DNA of 33,392 bases from Candidatus Peregrinibacteria bacterium (GTDB lineage Bacteria; Patescibacteriota; Gracilibacteria; UM-FILTER-43-11; JACRIE01): NCBI GenBank assembly GCA_016220165.1, contig JACRIE010000031.1, forward strand, positions 1 to 33,392, in the 5' to 3' direction. The translations under genes were made by a program, and so were the position numbers. The notes beneath the pieces are model-generated. The model saw nothing but the letters and a program-made list of their open reading frames with translations. It ran no database searches and was not told the origin of the DNA. Positions 1-8,559 of the stretch are shown here, piece by piece (position 1 is the stretch's first letter; the number at the start of each line of letters is the position of its first letter).

Positions 1-2
1 AA

Positions 3-113
3 ATCCTACAAATTCTGAGTATCTCCGTTGTTGATAAAATGGGCTTAGATAAGCTGTTTTCTGAAAATCCATTACAGGATATGAACAGCGCATGCCAATT
101 ATCCTTATTATGA
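3..113 (+). pseudogene. possible 3' fragment of a transposase (truncated by window edge)
   Basis: Frame 3 reads ILQILSISVVDKMGLDKLFSENPLQDMNSACQLSLL*, which resembles the C-terminal end of IS4-type transposases (QILS-hhh-K...L ... QL-L). Recognition is by memory only. Confidence 0.25.
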
Positions 114-191
114 AGCCATCCTTAACCGTCCACTAGTGATGACGGATGTAAAATTAAAGATTTTTATATTAAACCAATAAAATACATCCTG

Positions 192-1112
192 TCAAATCAA
201 AATTGACTCCTTTTTCACCCACTGTCCAAACCGCTCCTGAAAATGCCCCACTTTGGGTGCAATCACCCACTGGCAGTAGGCCTGTTCAGGGTTGTTTTTG
301 AAGTAATTGTGGTGATAGCTTTCCGCTTCATAAAAGTGGTCGAGCGGTTTCACTTCCGTGACGATCGGGGCCTTGAACGCCCGAAGCGTTGTAAGTTTGT
401 CGATCATTCGATTCGCCTCAGTCAGTTGTTCTTCGGACGTCGTCAGGATGATCGAGCGGTACTGCGTCCCGTGGTCATTCCCCTGCCGGTTGAGCGACGT
501 GGGGTCGTGCGTATGAAAAAAAACCTCCAATAAGCCTTCGTATGAAATCGCTGAGGGATCGAACACGATTTTAATCACTTCGGCATGGCCCGTGATATCC
601 ATGCACACCTGTTCATACGTGGGATTTTCGGCTGTGCCTCCGGCATAGCCAGGAACCGTGGATTCGACGCCCTTCAGGTTCGAAAAAATCGCCTCCGTGG
701 ACCAGAAGCACCCGTTGCCGAAGACCGCAATTTCAAGACTTTTTTTGCCATCGTCTGCGGGAATGAATTTTAACGACAGTGAATTGACGCAATGCCGCGT
801 GTCCCTGGGCGTCAAATGCTCCCCCTCAAATACATGCCCCATGTGCCCCTTGCACGCGGCACATACGATTTCCGTACGCAATCCATCGGTATCCAAGGTC
901 CTTGTCACTGCGCCGGGGATCTCCCGATCAAAGCTCGGCCAACCGCACTCCGCCTCAAACTTGTCCTTGGAATGATACAGCGGCGCATCGCACCGACGGC
1001 AGACATACGTGCCCCGCTCGAAATGGTTCCAGTACTCACCGCTAAAAGGGGCTTCGGTGCCTTTATGGACGATCACCCGTTCCTCTTCGGGCGTGAGCCT
1101 ATTTTTTGGCAT
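192..1112 (-). CDS. msrBA: bifunctional peptide methionine sulfoxide reductase, MsrB (N-term) - MsrA (C-term) fusion
   Basis: MsrB part has two CxxC pairs (CRRC, CAAC), GWPSF and RHCVNSLSLKF. MsrA part has GNGCFWSTEAIF, GYAGG, GHAEV and HDPTSLNRQGNDHGTQYRS. Confidence 0.95.
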   Translation of the reverse strand: MPKNRLTPEEERVIVHKGTEAPFSGEYWNHFERGTYVCRRCDAPLYHSKDKFEAECGWPSFDREIPGAVTRTLDTDGLRTEIVCAACKGHMGHVFEGEHLTPRDTRHCVNSLSLKFIPADDGKKSLEIAVFGNGCFWSTEAIFSNLKGVESTVPGYAGGTAENPTYEQVCMDITGHAEVIKIVFDPSAISYEGLLEVFFHTHDPTSLNRQGNDHGTQYRSIILTTSEEQLTEANRMIDKLTTLRAFKAPIVTEVKPLDHFYEAESYHHNYFKNNPEQAYCQWVIAPKVGHFQERFGQWVKKESILI

Positions 1113-1137
1113 AACTCAGTTGGTTCGTGAGACCTTT

Positions 1138-1166
1138 ATTATAGAAGAAATACCTGCGAAACTCAA
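1138..1166 (-). promoter_or_regulatory. sigma70-like promoter for msrBA (TTGAGT-N17-TATAAT)
   Basis: Minus strand -35 TTGAGT (1166..1161), 17-nt spacer, -10 TATAAT (1143..1138), about 26 nt from the ATG at 1112. Confidence 0.6.
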
Positions 1167-1218
1167 TGAGTTTAATGGGGAACGGATAAAATTCTGTTTG
1201 TTTTTTCTTTTTGTTTTT

Positions 1219-1254
1219 ATTACCCCCTTTGTCAGTCGCCACAAAGAGGGTAAT
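1219..1254. repeat. hairpin ATTACCCCCTTTGT-CAGTCGCC-ACAAAGAGGGTAAT
   Basis: 14-bp arms with one mismatch and an 8-nt loop. Confidence 0.7.
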
Positions 1255-1685
1255 ATCCCCCAAAACGTTAGGCCAAAGCTGACCGCTCGGTCTTTACTTT
1301 GCCTATCTTCAGGAGGCGCCCCCGGCCACCGCCAAAGCTCGGCGTCCAAGGGGGCTATCCCTTGTTCATCATATTGCATAAGCTCACTTTAAACTCTCGC
1401 TTTAGTAGCTTTGGCCAGGAATAGTTGTAAATTCGATCAAAATCACTTAGCGAGAGCAAAGCGTTGGAACAAGAACCGATTGAACGATTGTAAGGCAGGG
1501 AACCGTCCTGAGCGGAGCCTCGGGAGTGGGAAGGGCGGAGCCGAAGGATGGTCTGCCGCTTCCTGGGAATAAGCATCTTGTGGACCGAGCGATTGGATTT
1601 TGATCTAGCCTTTGGCAGGCTCCACCCGGCTTTGGGCAATGCCAAAGAGGGGTGGAAAAAGAAAAAATAAAAATAAAAAGACTTT

Positions 1686-1713
1686 TTGACTTTCAAGGCC
1701 GATTTGTTAAACT
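1686..1713 (+). promoter_or_regulatory. promoter for tRNA-Gln (TTGACT-N16-TAAACT)
   Basis: Near-consensus boxes ending 12 nt upstream of the tRNA 5' end. Confidence 0.45.
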
Positions 1714-1725
1714 AAAGCGGCTTAT

Positions 1726-1800
<75 letters not shown>

Positions 1801-1811
1801 TCTTGCAATTC

Positions 1812-2927
1812 ATGAACCGATTCACTCCCAGTCTCATCGGCTTCTTTCAAAAAAGCCTTCCAGCGTGGTTTGCCGAACACCAGCGCCCGCTGCCGTGGCG
1901 GAAGACGTACGATCCGTATCAGGTGTGGATTTCGGAGATCATGCTCCAGCAGACGCAGGTGAAAACCGCGCTTCCCTATTTTGAACGATGGATACAGCGG
2001 TTCCCCACGATCCGCTCAGTGGCGACAGCGAAGGAGGAAGCGATCCTGAAATCCTGGGAAGGGCTCGGTTATTATTCGCGCGCGCGGAATTTGCAGAAGG
2101 CGGCCCAAATGATGGTCGAAAAAAACGACGGCAAGCTCTTTGACCGGTACGACGAACTTTTGACCCTGCCGGGCGTGGGGCGCTACACGGCGGGCGCCAT
2201 CGCGTCGATCGCCTACAACCTTCCGTATCCGGTGGTGGACGGCAACGTAATCCGGGTGCTCGCGCGACTCCTCAATTACTCTAAAAATACCAAAACGCCT
2301 GCGAGCGTTGAATTTTTTTGGAAGCGCGCGACGGAGTTGCTTCCCCGTGGCCACGCGCGGGAATTCAATCAGGGCATGATGGAACTGGGCGCGCTTGTTT
2401 GCACGTCTCAAAACCCAAAGTGCGCCGAGTGCCCGCTGCGAAAGCAATGCGCGGCGTACGCCGAGGGGATGCAGGAGATCCTTCCCAACCGCGGAATCGC
2501 GACGGAGAAAATCGAACTAGATGTTGCCGCAGGAATCATTTTTAAAAAAGGTAAGATTTTAATTCAGAAGCGTCTTACCCATGGCCTCATGGCAGGCCTT
2601 TGGGAATTTCCAGGCGGGAAAATAGAAACTGGAGAAACGCCGAAACAAGCGCTCCGACGGGAGCTGAAAGAAGAATTAGGCATTACGGTCAAAAAGCTCC
2701 GACCGTTCATCGAGATCCAGCACTCGTACACCAAATTCAAAGTACACTTGCATTGTTTTGTCTGCAATTACGCGAATGGGCGGATTCGTCTGACTGCGGC
2801 CACGCGGCATCGATGGGCCGAGCCTAAGGAACTCAAAAAATTGCCGTTTCCATCTGCGGATGTAAAGATTATTAATTGTATCGTTGCATGGCTTCGTCGA
2901 GTCCCTCGCTCAAAAGCGTCTCGATGA
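1812..2927 (+). CDS. mutY: A/G-specific adenine glycosylase with C-terminal NUDIX-like domain
   Basis: WISEIMLQQTQV, LPGVGRYTAGAI, VDGNVIRV, 4Fe-4S Cys pattern C-x6-C-x2-C-x5-C (CTSQNPKCAECPLRKQC), then a NUDIX-like GGKIETGETPKQALRRELKEELG. Start moved to ATG 1812 because the upstream part of the ORF is the tRNA. Confidence 0.93.
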   Translation: MNRFTPSLIGFFQKSLPAWFAEHQRPLPWRKTYDPYQVWISEIMLQQTQVKTALPYFERWIQRFPTIRSVATAKEEAILKSWEGLGYYSRARNLQKAAQMMVEKNDGKLFDRYDELLTLPGVGRYTAGAIASIAYNLPYPVVDGNVIRVLARLLNYSKNTKTPASVEFFWKRATELLPRGHAREFNQGMMELGALVCTSQNPKCAECPLRKQCAAYAEGMQEILPNRGIATEKIELDVAAGIIFKKGKILIQKRLTHGLMAGLWEFPGGKIETGETPKQALRRELKEELGITVKKLRPFIEIQHSYTKFKVHLHCFVCNYANGRIRLTAATRHRWAEPKELKKLPFPSADVKIINCIVAWLRRVPRSKASR

Positions 2928-3438
2928 TCTCCGGCATTTTTTTGAACGTGGTTTCCATCATTTCGTTTTCCTGCGGCGTCAGGCGACCCAATACGTAATC
3001 CGTGTGTGTCCCCTGCCACGCGTTAAAAGGCGCGATGCCGATCCGGATGCGCACGATCTCGTCTGTTTTGAGGATATCCATGATCGATTGCATGCCGTTG
3101 TGGCCGCCGGCGGAACCGGAAGGCCGGATGCGGACCTTACCCGGAGCGATCACGAAGTCGTCATAAATCACAATGAGATTCCGAGGCTGAATTTTAAAAT
3201 AATGCATTACAGCGTAAACCGCTTCGCCGGAAAGGTTCATGAATGTCTGCGGCTTGGCTAAAATCACTTTTTCGCCCGCGACGGTTCCTTGCGCCAGTGT
3301 CGCCTTCAGCTTGTCCCTAAGACCGATGTCCTTCATCCCGAAATGACGCCCGACTTCCTCCACGGCTTTAAACCCGACGTTGTGACGCGTATTTTTGTAT
3401 TCCTTTCCGGGATTGCCGAGGCCGACGATAAGCTTCAT
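2872..3438 (-). CDS. pth: peptidyl-tRNA hydrolase
   Basis: MKLIVGLGNPGKEYKNTRHNVGF, KPQTFMNLSGEAV, YDDF, GSAGGHNGMQSI. Confidence 0.96.
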   Translation of the reverse strand: MKLIVGLGNPGKEYKNTRHNVGFKAVEEVGRHFGMKDIGLRDKLKATLAQGTVAGEKVILAKPQTFMNLSGEAVYAVMHYFKIQPRNLIVIYDDFVIAPGKVRIRPSGSAGGHNGMQSIMDILKTDEIVRIRIGIAPFNAWQGTHTDYVLGRLTPQENEMMETTFKKMPEIIETLLSEGLDEAMQRYN

Positions 3439-3479
3439 CTTTTTATTATTATACCAAAATGCCGAATAAAATAATCATC

Positions 3480-4775
3480 TTAATCCAGCTTGATAAAATC
3501 AAAAACCTGTTCGCCGATGTAGATTTTGTCTCCCTCCTGCGCGCCCAGGCGGATGAGTTCTTTTTGGACGCCCACTTTTTTAAAAACATCTCGCAAACGC
3601 TGAAGGCCGCCCCAACTACCAAAATCGGTCATGACCGCGATTTGTTCCAAACGCTTGCCGGAAACGCGGTAGTCATTTTTTAATTTCCTGACCGTGTAAT
3701 TGTGGACTTCCGGCAATTGAAGGTGGGGACGGAAAACGTGTTGGGGTTCCTCCGAAGACGCGCCATGGCGCGTCTCTACGGAAACGACACGTTTCCGCTC
3801 CTGTTGCACCACCTCTTTTAATTTATACAACAACTCCTTCAATCCTTTGCCGGCAACACACGAAATGAAGAGCGGCTTCTTTGCAGAAAATTGCTTCCTG
3901 ATTTTAGCGACGGCCTCTTCCGGAAGGGCATCGATTTTGTTGACCACGAGCACCTGCTTTTGCTTCGCGAGCGTTTTGCTGTAGCAGGCGAGCTCGTTAT
4001 TGATGGTCTTGTAGTCGGCTTTGAGATCTTCTCGCGTGCTGTCGAGTAGGTGAACCAGCACCTTGCTGCGCTCGATGTGGCGGAGGAACTCGATTCCCAG
4101 CCCCTTGCCTTCGTGCGCGCCTTCGATGAGTCCGGGAATGTCGGCTACCACGAAGTCAACGTCATCGACTTTGACCACGCCCAAGTTGGGCACGAGCGTG
4201 GTGAACGGATAATCCGCGATTTTGGGGCGCGCGTTGCTGATGCGGGAGATCAGCGTGGACTTTCCCACGCTGGGGTAGCCGATGATCGCGATGTCCGCGA
4301 TCAATTTGAGCTCCAGATACAATTCTTTTTCCTGCCCCGGCTCACCTAATTCCGCGAAATCGGGCGCCTGACGGGTTGAGGATTTGAAATTGGCGTTTCC
4401 CTTTCCTCCCCTTCCTCCGCGAACAATGACCACTCTTTCCTGAATTTGGGACAAATCAGCCAGTTTTTCATGCGTGCCCTCTTCCCGAATGATGGTTCCT
4501 ACTGGAACTTTTAAAATCAAATCCTCTCCCTTTTTTCCGTACCGGTCGTTCGTTCCGCCCTTTTCTCCGCTCTCCGCTTCGAAGTGTTTTTGGGTTAAAA
4601 AATGCGTGAGCGTATTCAAATTGGGATCCGCCGCAAGAATAATATTGCCGCCCGTGCCGCCGTTTCCGCCATCAGGGCCGCCCAATGGAATGTACTTTTC
4701 ACGACGGAATGACATAGCTCCATTGCCACCACTTCCCGCCTTCACTTTGATATGAGCCTCGTCGCAGAAATGCAT
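3480..4775 (-). CDS. obg: GTPase Obg/CgtA with C-terminal OCT-type domain
   Basis: N-terminal Gly-rich Obg fold (GGPDGGNGGTGGNI), G1 GYPSVGKST, DIPGLIEGAHEGKGLG, NKID. Confidence 0.96.
   Translation of the reverse strand: MHFCDEAHIKVKAGSGGNGAMSFRREKYIPLGGPDGGNGGTGGNIILAADPNLNTLTHFLTQKHFEAESGEKGGTNDRYGKKGEDLILKVPVGTIIREEGTHEKLADLSQIQERVVIVRGGRGGKGNANFKSSTRQAPDFAELGEPGQEKELYLELKLIADIAIIGYPSVGKSTLISRISNARPKIADYPFTTLVPNLGVVKVDDVDFVVADIPGLIEGAHEGKGLGIEFLRHIERSKVLVHLLDSTREDLKADYKTINNELACYSKTLAKQKQVLVVNKIDALPEEAVAKIRKQFSAKKPLFISCVAGKGLKELLYKLKEVVQQERKRVVSVETRHGASSEEPQHVFRPHLQLPEVHNYTVRKLKNDYRVSGKRLEQIAVMTDFGSWGGLQRLRDVFKKVGVQKELIRLGAQEGDKIYIGEQVFDFIKLD
3756..3775. repeat. 20-bp perfect palindrome AGACGCGCCATGGCGCGTCT inside obg (REP-like)
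   Basis: Read directly. Followed by a second hairpin CGGAAACG-ACA-CGTTTCCG (3779-3797). The minus strand reads GTAGAGACGCGCCATGGCGCGTCTTC. Confidence 0.9.
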
Positions 4776-4852
4776 AAAGATGGATTAAAAACACTTAACG
4801 AAAACGATTATACAGTGTTATAGTGTCTCTCGAAATCTTAATCCACACGTCT

Positions 4853-5782
4853 ATGAAACGGACGCAACTCATTACGACCGAAGACCTGAGCCGGGCCGAA
4901 GTCGATTTTTTAATCGAAGAAGCCGAAAAGATGCGAAAAAAGGGATGGACGGAAGACCTGAAGGGACGCGTGGTTGCCACGCTCTTCTTTGAGCCGAGCA
5001 CGCGCACGCGGCTCTCGTTTGAATCGGCGGCCCTGCGCCTCGGCGGGCGCACCATCAGTGTGGCGGACGCCAGCACCACATCCGCAAAAAAAGGGGAAAC
5101 CCTCGCGGACACTATCCGTGTCTTCGACAAGCTCGCCGATGTCATCGTGATGCGTCAGCCCGTATCGGGCGCCACGGCTGAAGCGGCGAAATACACAGAA
5201 AAACCCGTCATCAACGGCGGCGACGGATCGAATCAGCATCCCTCTCAGGCGCTCCTCGACATGCTCACGTTCCATCGTGAAATGGACCAACAAATCGATG
5301 GCAAAACCTTCGCGTTTGTCGGCGACCTCAAATTCGGCCGCACGGTTCATTCCATCCTTTATCTCCTTGCCCAATACAACGCCCGCATGATTTTCATCAG
5401 CCCGAAAGAACTGGCGTTGCCGCAGGAATACCGCGAACTCTTAAAACAAAAAAATATCCCTTTTACGGAAGACACCGATCTCGTGAAGCATCTTCCGGAT
5501 ATAGATGTTCTCTACATGACCCGCATCCAGCAGGAACGATTCGTTGATCCTCAGGAATATCAACGCCTGAAAGGGTGCTATGTCCTCACGGCAGAACTCG
5601 TGCGAAAGGGTAAGCCGTCCCTCCGCGTCATGCATCCTCTGCCACGGATAGATGAAATTACCACGGACGTGGATCCCCTGCCCCAGGCCGCGTACTTCCG
5701 CGAAGTCGAAAATGGCCTTTATATGCGCATGGCAATTTTAAAAACGGTTTGCAGGAATTACTATGCCTCAGCTTCTCATTAA
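4853..5782 (+). CDS. pyrB: aspartate carbamoyltransferase catalytic subunit
   Basis: FFEPSTRTRLSFESAALRLGG, GDGSNQHPSQALLD, FVGDLKFGRTVHS, HPLPRIDEI. Confidence 0.96.
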   Translation: MKRTQLITTEDLSRAEVDFLIEEAEKMRKKGWTEDLKGRVVATLFFEPSTRTRLSFESAALRLGGRTISVADASTTSAKKGETLADTIRVFDKLADVIVMRQPVSGATAEAAKYTEKPVINGGDGSNQHPSQALLDMLTFHREMDQQIDGKTFAFVGDLKFGRTVHSILYLLAQYNARMIFISPKELALPQEYRELLKQKNIPFTEDTDLVKHLPDIDVLYMTRIQQERFVDPQEYQRLKGCYVLTAELVRKGKPSLRVMHPLPRIDEITTDVDPLPQAAYFREVENGLYMRMAILKTVCRNYYASASH

Positions 5783-7046
5783 AAACGGACGGCTTTTAGA
5801 TCCTAAAACAAAATGCGACGAAATCGCGGATATTCTGATTGAAAACGAACGGATTGTGCGCGTGGGAAAGATTGTCTCGGAGCCAAGCATGAATGTGATC
5901 GATGCGACGGAAAAACTGGTGGTGCCAGGCATTTATGACATCCATGTTCATCTGCGGGACTTGGAACAATCGCATAAAGAAACCATTGAGACGGGTACGG
6001 CGGCGGCGAGGCGCGGCGGAGTTACCACGGTGCTTGCCATGCCCAATACCCAGCCTCCGCTGGATCGCGCGGAACGGATCCGGGAATACCAGCAACTGAT
6101 TCAGGCCAATGCCCGCGTTCAGGTGTACATCGCGGGGGGCATCACGCGCGATCTTAAAAATGAGGCGCTCGCGGAATTGGATTCTTACCCATCGCTCGGC
6201 ATCCGCGTGATTTCCAATGACGGATGGGATGTGGAAGGCAAGGCGCTCCTAAAAGCGGCTTATAAAAAAGCGAAGGAATTGGGCCTTTTGGTGATGACTC
6301 ACGCGGAAATGATGAATATGGCGTCCGGCGCGCCCATCAATGATGGCCCGGTAGCCTCGCGTTTGGGAGTTTTGGGATCCCCCAAGGCCAAGGAAATCGA
6401 CGCGATTGAACGCGCGATTGAAATGGCGGAAACTCTCGGCACGCAATTGCACCTCACTCACCTTTCGTGCGAGGAAAGCGTGCAACTCGTCCGCGAGGCA
6501 AAACAACGGACCGCGCTCATCACGTGCGACGCCACACCGCACCATTTCAGCCTGACGGAAGATGAGGTTCTGCGCGTGGGCAGTCAGGCCAAGGTGAATC
6601 CCCCGCTCCGCAGTGAATCCGACCGCCAGGCGATTCTGGAAGGCCTCGAAGATGACACGATCGACGCGATCATAACCGACCACGCGCCGCATCATATTCG
6701 GGAAAAGACTGAAGATCTGATGAAGTCCGCCTTTGGCTTTTCCGGGCTGGAAACATTGGTCGCCTCCACGCTCACGGAACTTTATTTTCATCAGGACATG
6801 GATTTAATGAAAATTTTTGCTAAGATGGTTGTTGCGCCCGCCCGGATTCTCGGCGTGCCCGGAAATAGTCTTCAGGAAGGCAATCCCGCAGACCTCGCGA
6901 TTATTGATTTAGCGCTCGAAAAAACCGTTGATCCCGATCAATTTGTTTCGCTGGGGCACAACACTCCTTTCCGAGGAAAAAAACTGAAAGGGTGGCCAAT
7001 CGCCACCATCGTAAGAGGAACATCGTATAAGAATTTTCAATTTTAA
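5763..7046 (+). CDS. pyrC: dihydroorotase
   Basis: IYDIHVHLRDLEQSHKETIETGTAAARRGGVTTVLAMPNTQPP; DHAPHH; overlaps the pyrB 3' end by 20 bp. Confidence 0.95.
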   Translation: MPQLLIKNGRLLDPKTKCDEIADILIENERIVRVGKIVSEPSMNVIDATEKLVVPGIYDIHVHLRDLEQSHKETIETGTAAARRGGVTTVLAMPNTQPPLDRAERIREYQQLIQANARVQVYIAGGITRDLKNEALAELDSYPSLGIRVISNDGWDVEGKALLKAAYKKAKELGLLVMTHAEMMNMASGAPINDGPVASRLGVLGSPKAKEIDAIERAIEMAETLGTQLHLTHLSCEESVQLVREAKQRTALITCDATPHHFSLTEDEVLRVGSQAKVNPPLRSESDRQAILEGLEDDTIDAIITDHAPHHIREKTEDLMKSAFGFSGLETLVASTLTELYFHQDMDLMKIFAKMVVAPARILGVPGNSLQEGNPADLAIIDLALEKTVDPDQFVSLGHNTPFRGKKLKGWPIATIVRGTSYKNFQF

Positions 7047-7149
7047 ATTTTTAATTTTCAATAAATTTTCAATACTTCAATGGTTCAATTGATTTATTGA
7101 AAAATTGAGACATTGATTGAAAATTGTAAATTGAAAATTAAAAATTAAA
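7045..7149. repeat. AT-rich imperfect intergenic inverted repeat (IR-1)
   Basis: 5' arm aaatttttaattttcaataaattttcaatacttcaatggttcaatt against the reverse complement of the 3' arm, aatttttaattttcaatttacaattttcaatcaatgtctcaatt. Confidence 0.75.
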
Positions 7150-7164
7150 TAACCCTTTCATTCT

Positions 7165-8127
7165 ATGAAACTAAAAGAGATCTATCAGCTTGGCATTAAA
7201 CTCGCCATCGAGGCGGATCCCCGCGGTAAAAAAGTTATTGAAGCCGATCTTAAACGACTTCGCGACGCGTATCAAAAAATGGAAGAACGCGAAAAGCTGT
7301 CTTTTGATGAAGACTCCCTGACCAATCCTTTCGCGGACAGCCGCATATTGAATGGGGATCCTAATAAAGAGATTAAAACCATTATGGTGGGTATCGACAT
7401 GGAAACGCCTGAGCTCCTTTTGGCTCATGAACTTAATAAATCAGGCGAGAAGATCGATCTCGTCCTGGCCCACCACCCCGAAGGGCGCGCTCTCCTTCAG
7501 CTGGGTGAAGTGATGGATGTTCAATACGACGTGATGACGGATGTTGGCGTTCCTATTAACGTGGCGCAAAAAATCCTCGCGCCGCGCATCGCGGAGATCG
7601 CGCGCAGTATCCACCCGCTCAATTTTCAGCGCATGATTGACGCCGCGCGGTTTTTGGGACTTACTTACGCCTGTTTTCATACCATCACGGACAACCTGGT
7701 GTATCGCTACCTCCGCGACGGATTGTGCAAAAAAAAATTCCGAACCGTGGGAGATGTGCTGGATGAACTTTACAAAATTCCTGAATACCAAATGGCGGCC
7801 AAGGGCGGCAATCCTCCGGACATCGTGGTCGGCGACAAAAAATCCATGGCAGGCCGTATCGCCCCTCTTGAAATGACGGGCGGCACCAATGGCCCCGAGG
7901 ATATGTACGCGAAACTTTCCGCGGCCGGAGTCGGGACGATCCTTTCCATGCACGCGACGGATAAACACCGTAAGGAGGCTGAAAAAAATCATCTCAATAT
8001 CATCGTGTGCGGCCATCAGGCCAGCGACTCCATCGGCATTAACCTTTTCCTCGATCGCCTGGAGAAAAAAGGCGTCAAAATCCTGCCCGTGGGGATGATC
8101 CGCTACAACCGGATAAAGAAGCGATAA
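7165..8127 (+). CDS. NIF3-like (dinuclear metal centre) family protein
   Basis: IDMETPELLLAHELNKSGEKIDLVLAHHPEG and C-terminal VCGHQASDSIGINLFLDRLEKKGVKILPVG resemble NIF3 metal-site motifs; divergent middle. Confidence 0.65.
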   Translation: MKLKEIYQLGIKLAIEADPRGKKVIEADLKRLRDAYQKMEEREKLSFDEDSLTNPFADSRILNGDPNKEIKTIMVGIDMETPELLLAHELNKSGEKIDLVLAHHPEGRALLQLGEVMDVQYDVMTDVGVPINVAQKILAPRIAEIARSIHPLNFQRMIDAARFLGLTYACFHTITDNLVYRYLRDGLCKKKFRTVGDVLDELYKIPEYQMAAKGGNPPDIVVGDKKSMAGRIAPLEMTGGTNGPEDMYAKLSAAGVGTILSMHATDKHRKEAEKNHLNIIVCGHQASDSIGINLFLDRLEKKGVKILPVGMIRYNRIKKR

Positions 8128-8131
8128 AAAA

Positions 8132-8470
8132 TCACCGCAGATTTTTCCCCATTTTTTCTAAAACGCAGGCAAGGCACACATTAAATCTCTCGCGAAAATT
8201 ATCAAGCGCCGCTCCTGTTTTAGAAGGAATAGGAACGCGCGCTCCTTTGCGAGTGATCAGCCCGACAGGACGATACTCGACCGAAAAAATCTTAGCAGGA
8301 TTTTTCGGTGAAAGACACCCCTCTCTCTGACACATAGACGATGTAACATCAGCACGGACGCTTAAAATAACGGCGCTATACTTTGCCCTTAAAGGCGAAG
8401 TATCCGGAATCGGTCTTTTAACTTCCTCGGTTCCTGCCCGTGCTGCAAAACTCAAAATAGATTTAGCCAT
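8132..8470 (-). CDS. hypothetical protein, Cys-containing (C-x4-C, C-x2-C)
   Basis: 112-aa ORF preceded by a TTGACA-N17-TATTAT promoter on the same strand; no family recognised. Confidence 0.5.
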   Translation of the reverse strand: MAKSILSFAARAGTEEVKRPIPDTSPLRAKYSAVILSVRADVTSSMCQREGCLSPKNPAKIFSVEYRPVGLITRKGARVPIPSKTGAALDNFRERFNVCLACVLEKMGKNLR

Positions 8471-8490
8471 AGTGCTATAAAGGTAAATTT

Positions 8491-8519
8491 ATAATAGATA
8501 TTAATTGACTCTATGTCAA
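8491..8519 (-). promoter_or_regulatory. promoter TTGACA-N17-TATTAT for ORF 8132-8470
   Basis: -35 at 8519..8514, -10 at 8496..8491 on the minus strand; the -10 ends 20 nt before the ATG (8470). Confidence 0.65.
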
Positions 8520-8533
8520 TTTTTTGTTATAAT
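8505..8533 (+). promoter_or_regulatory. promoter TTGACT-N17-TATAAT for ORF 8560-9126
   Basis: -35 at 8505-8510, 17-nt spacer, -10 at 8528-8533; ATG at 8560. Confidence 0.75.
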
Positions 8534-8559
8534 TAGAAGATTTCTTAAAAATAAAAAAT

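Noticed and set aside
192-1112. GCFWSTEAIF in MsrA as loss of the catalytic residue
   Set aside because: The catalytic Cys of GCFW is retained; the changed position (S for a common C) is variable in the family.
1219-1254. Hairpin as an intrinsic terminator
   Set aside because: No U-tract follows the stem on either strand; the T-rich run precedes it on the plus strand.
1355-1696. 113-aa minus-strand ORF (and 1116-1379)
   Set aside because: Low-complexity N-terminus, lies in the repeat-rich noncoding block, no domain signal.
7441-8016. 191-aa minus-strand ORF
   Set aside because: Antisense shadow of the NIF3-like gene.
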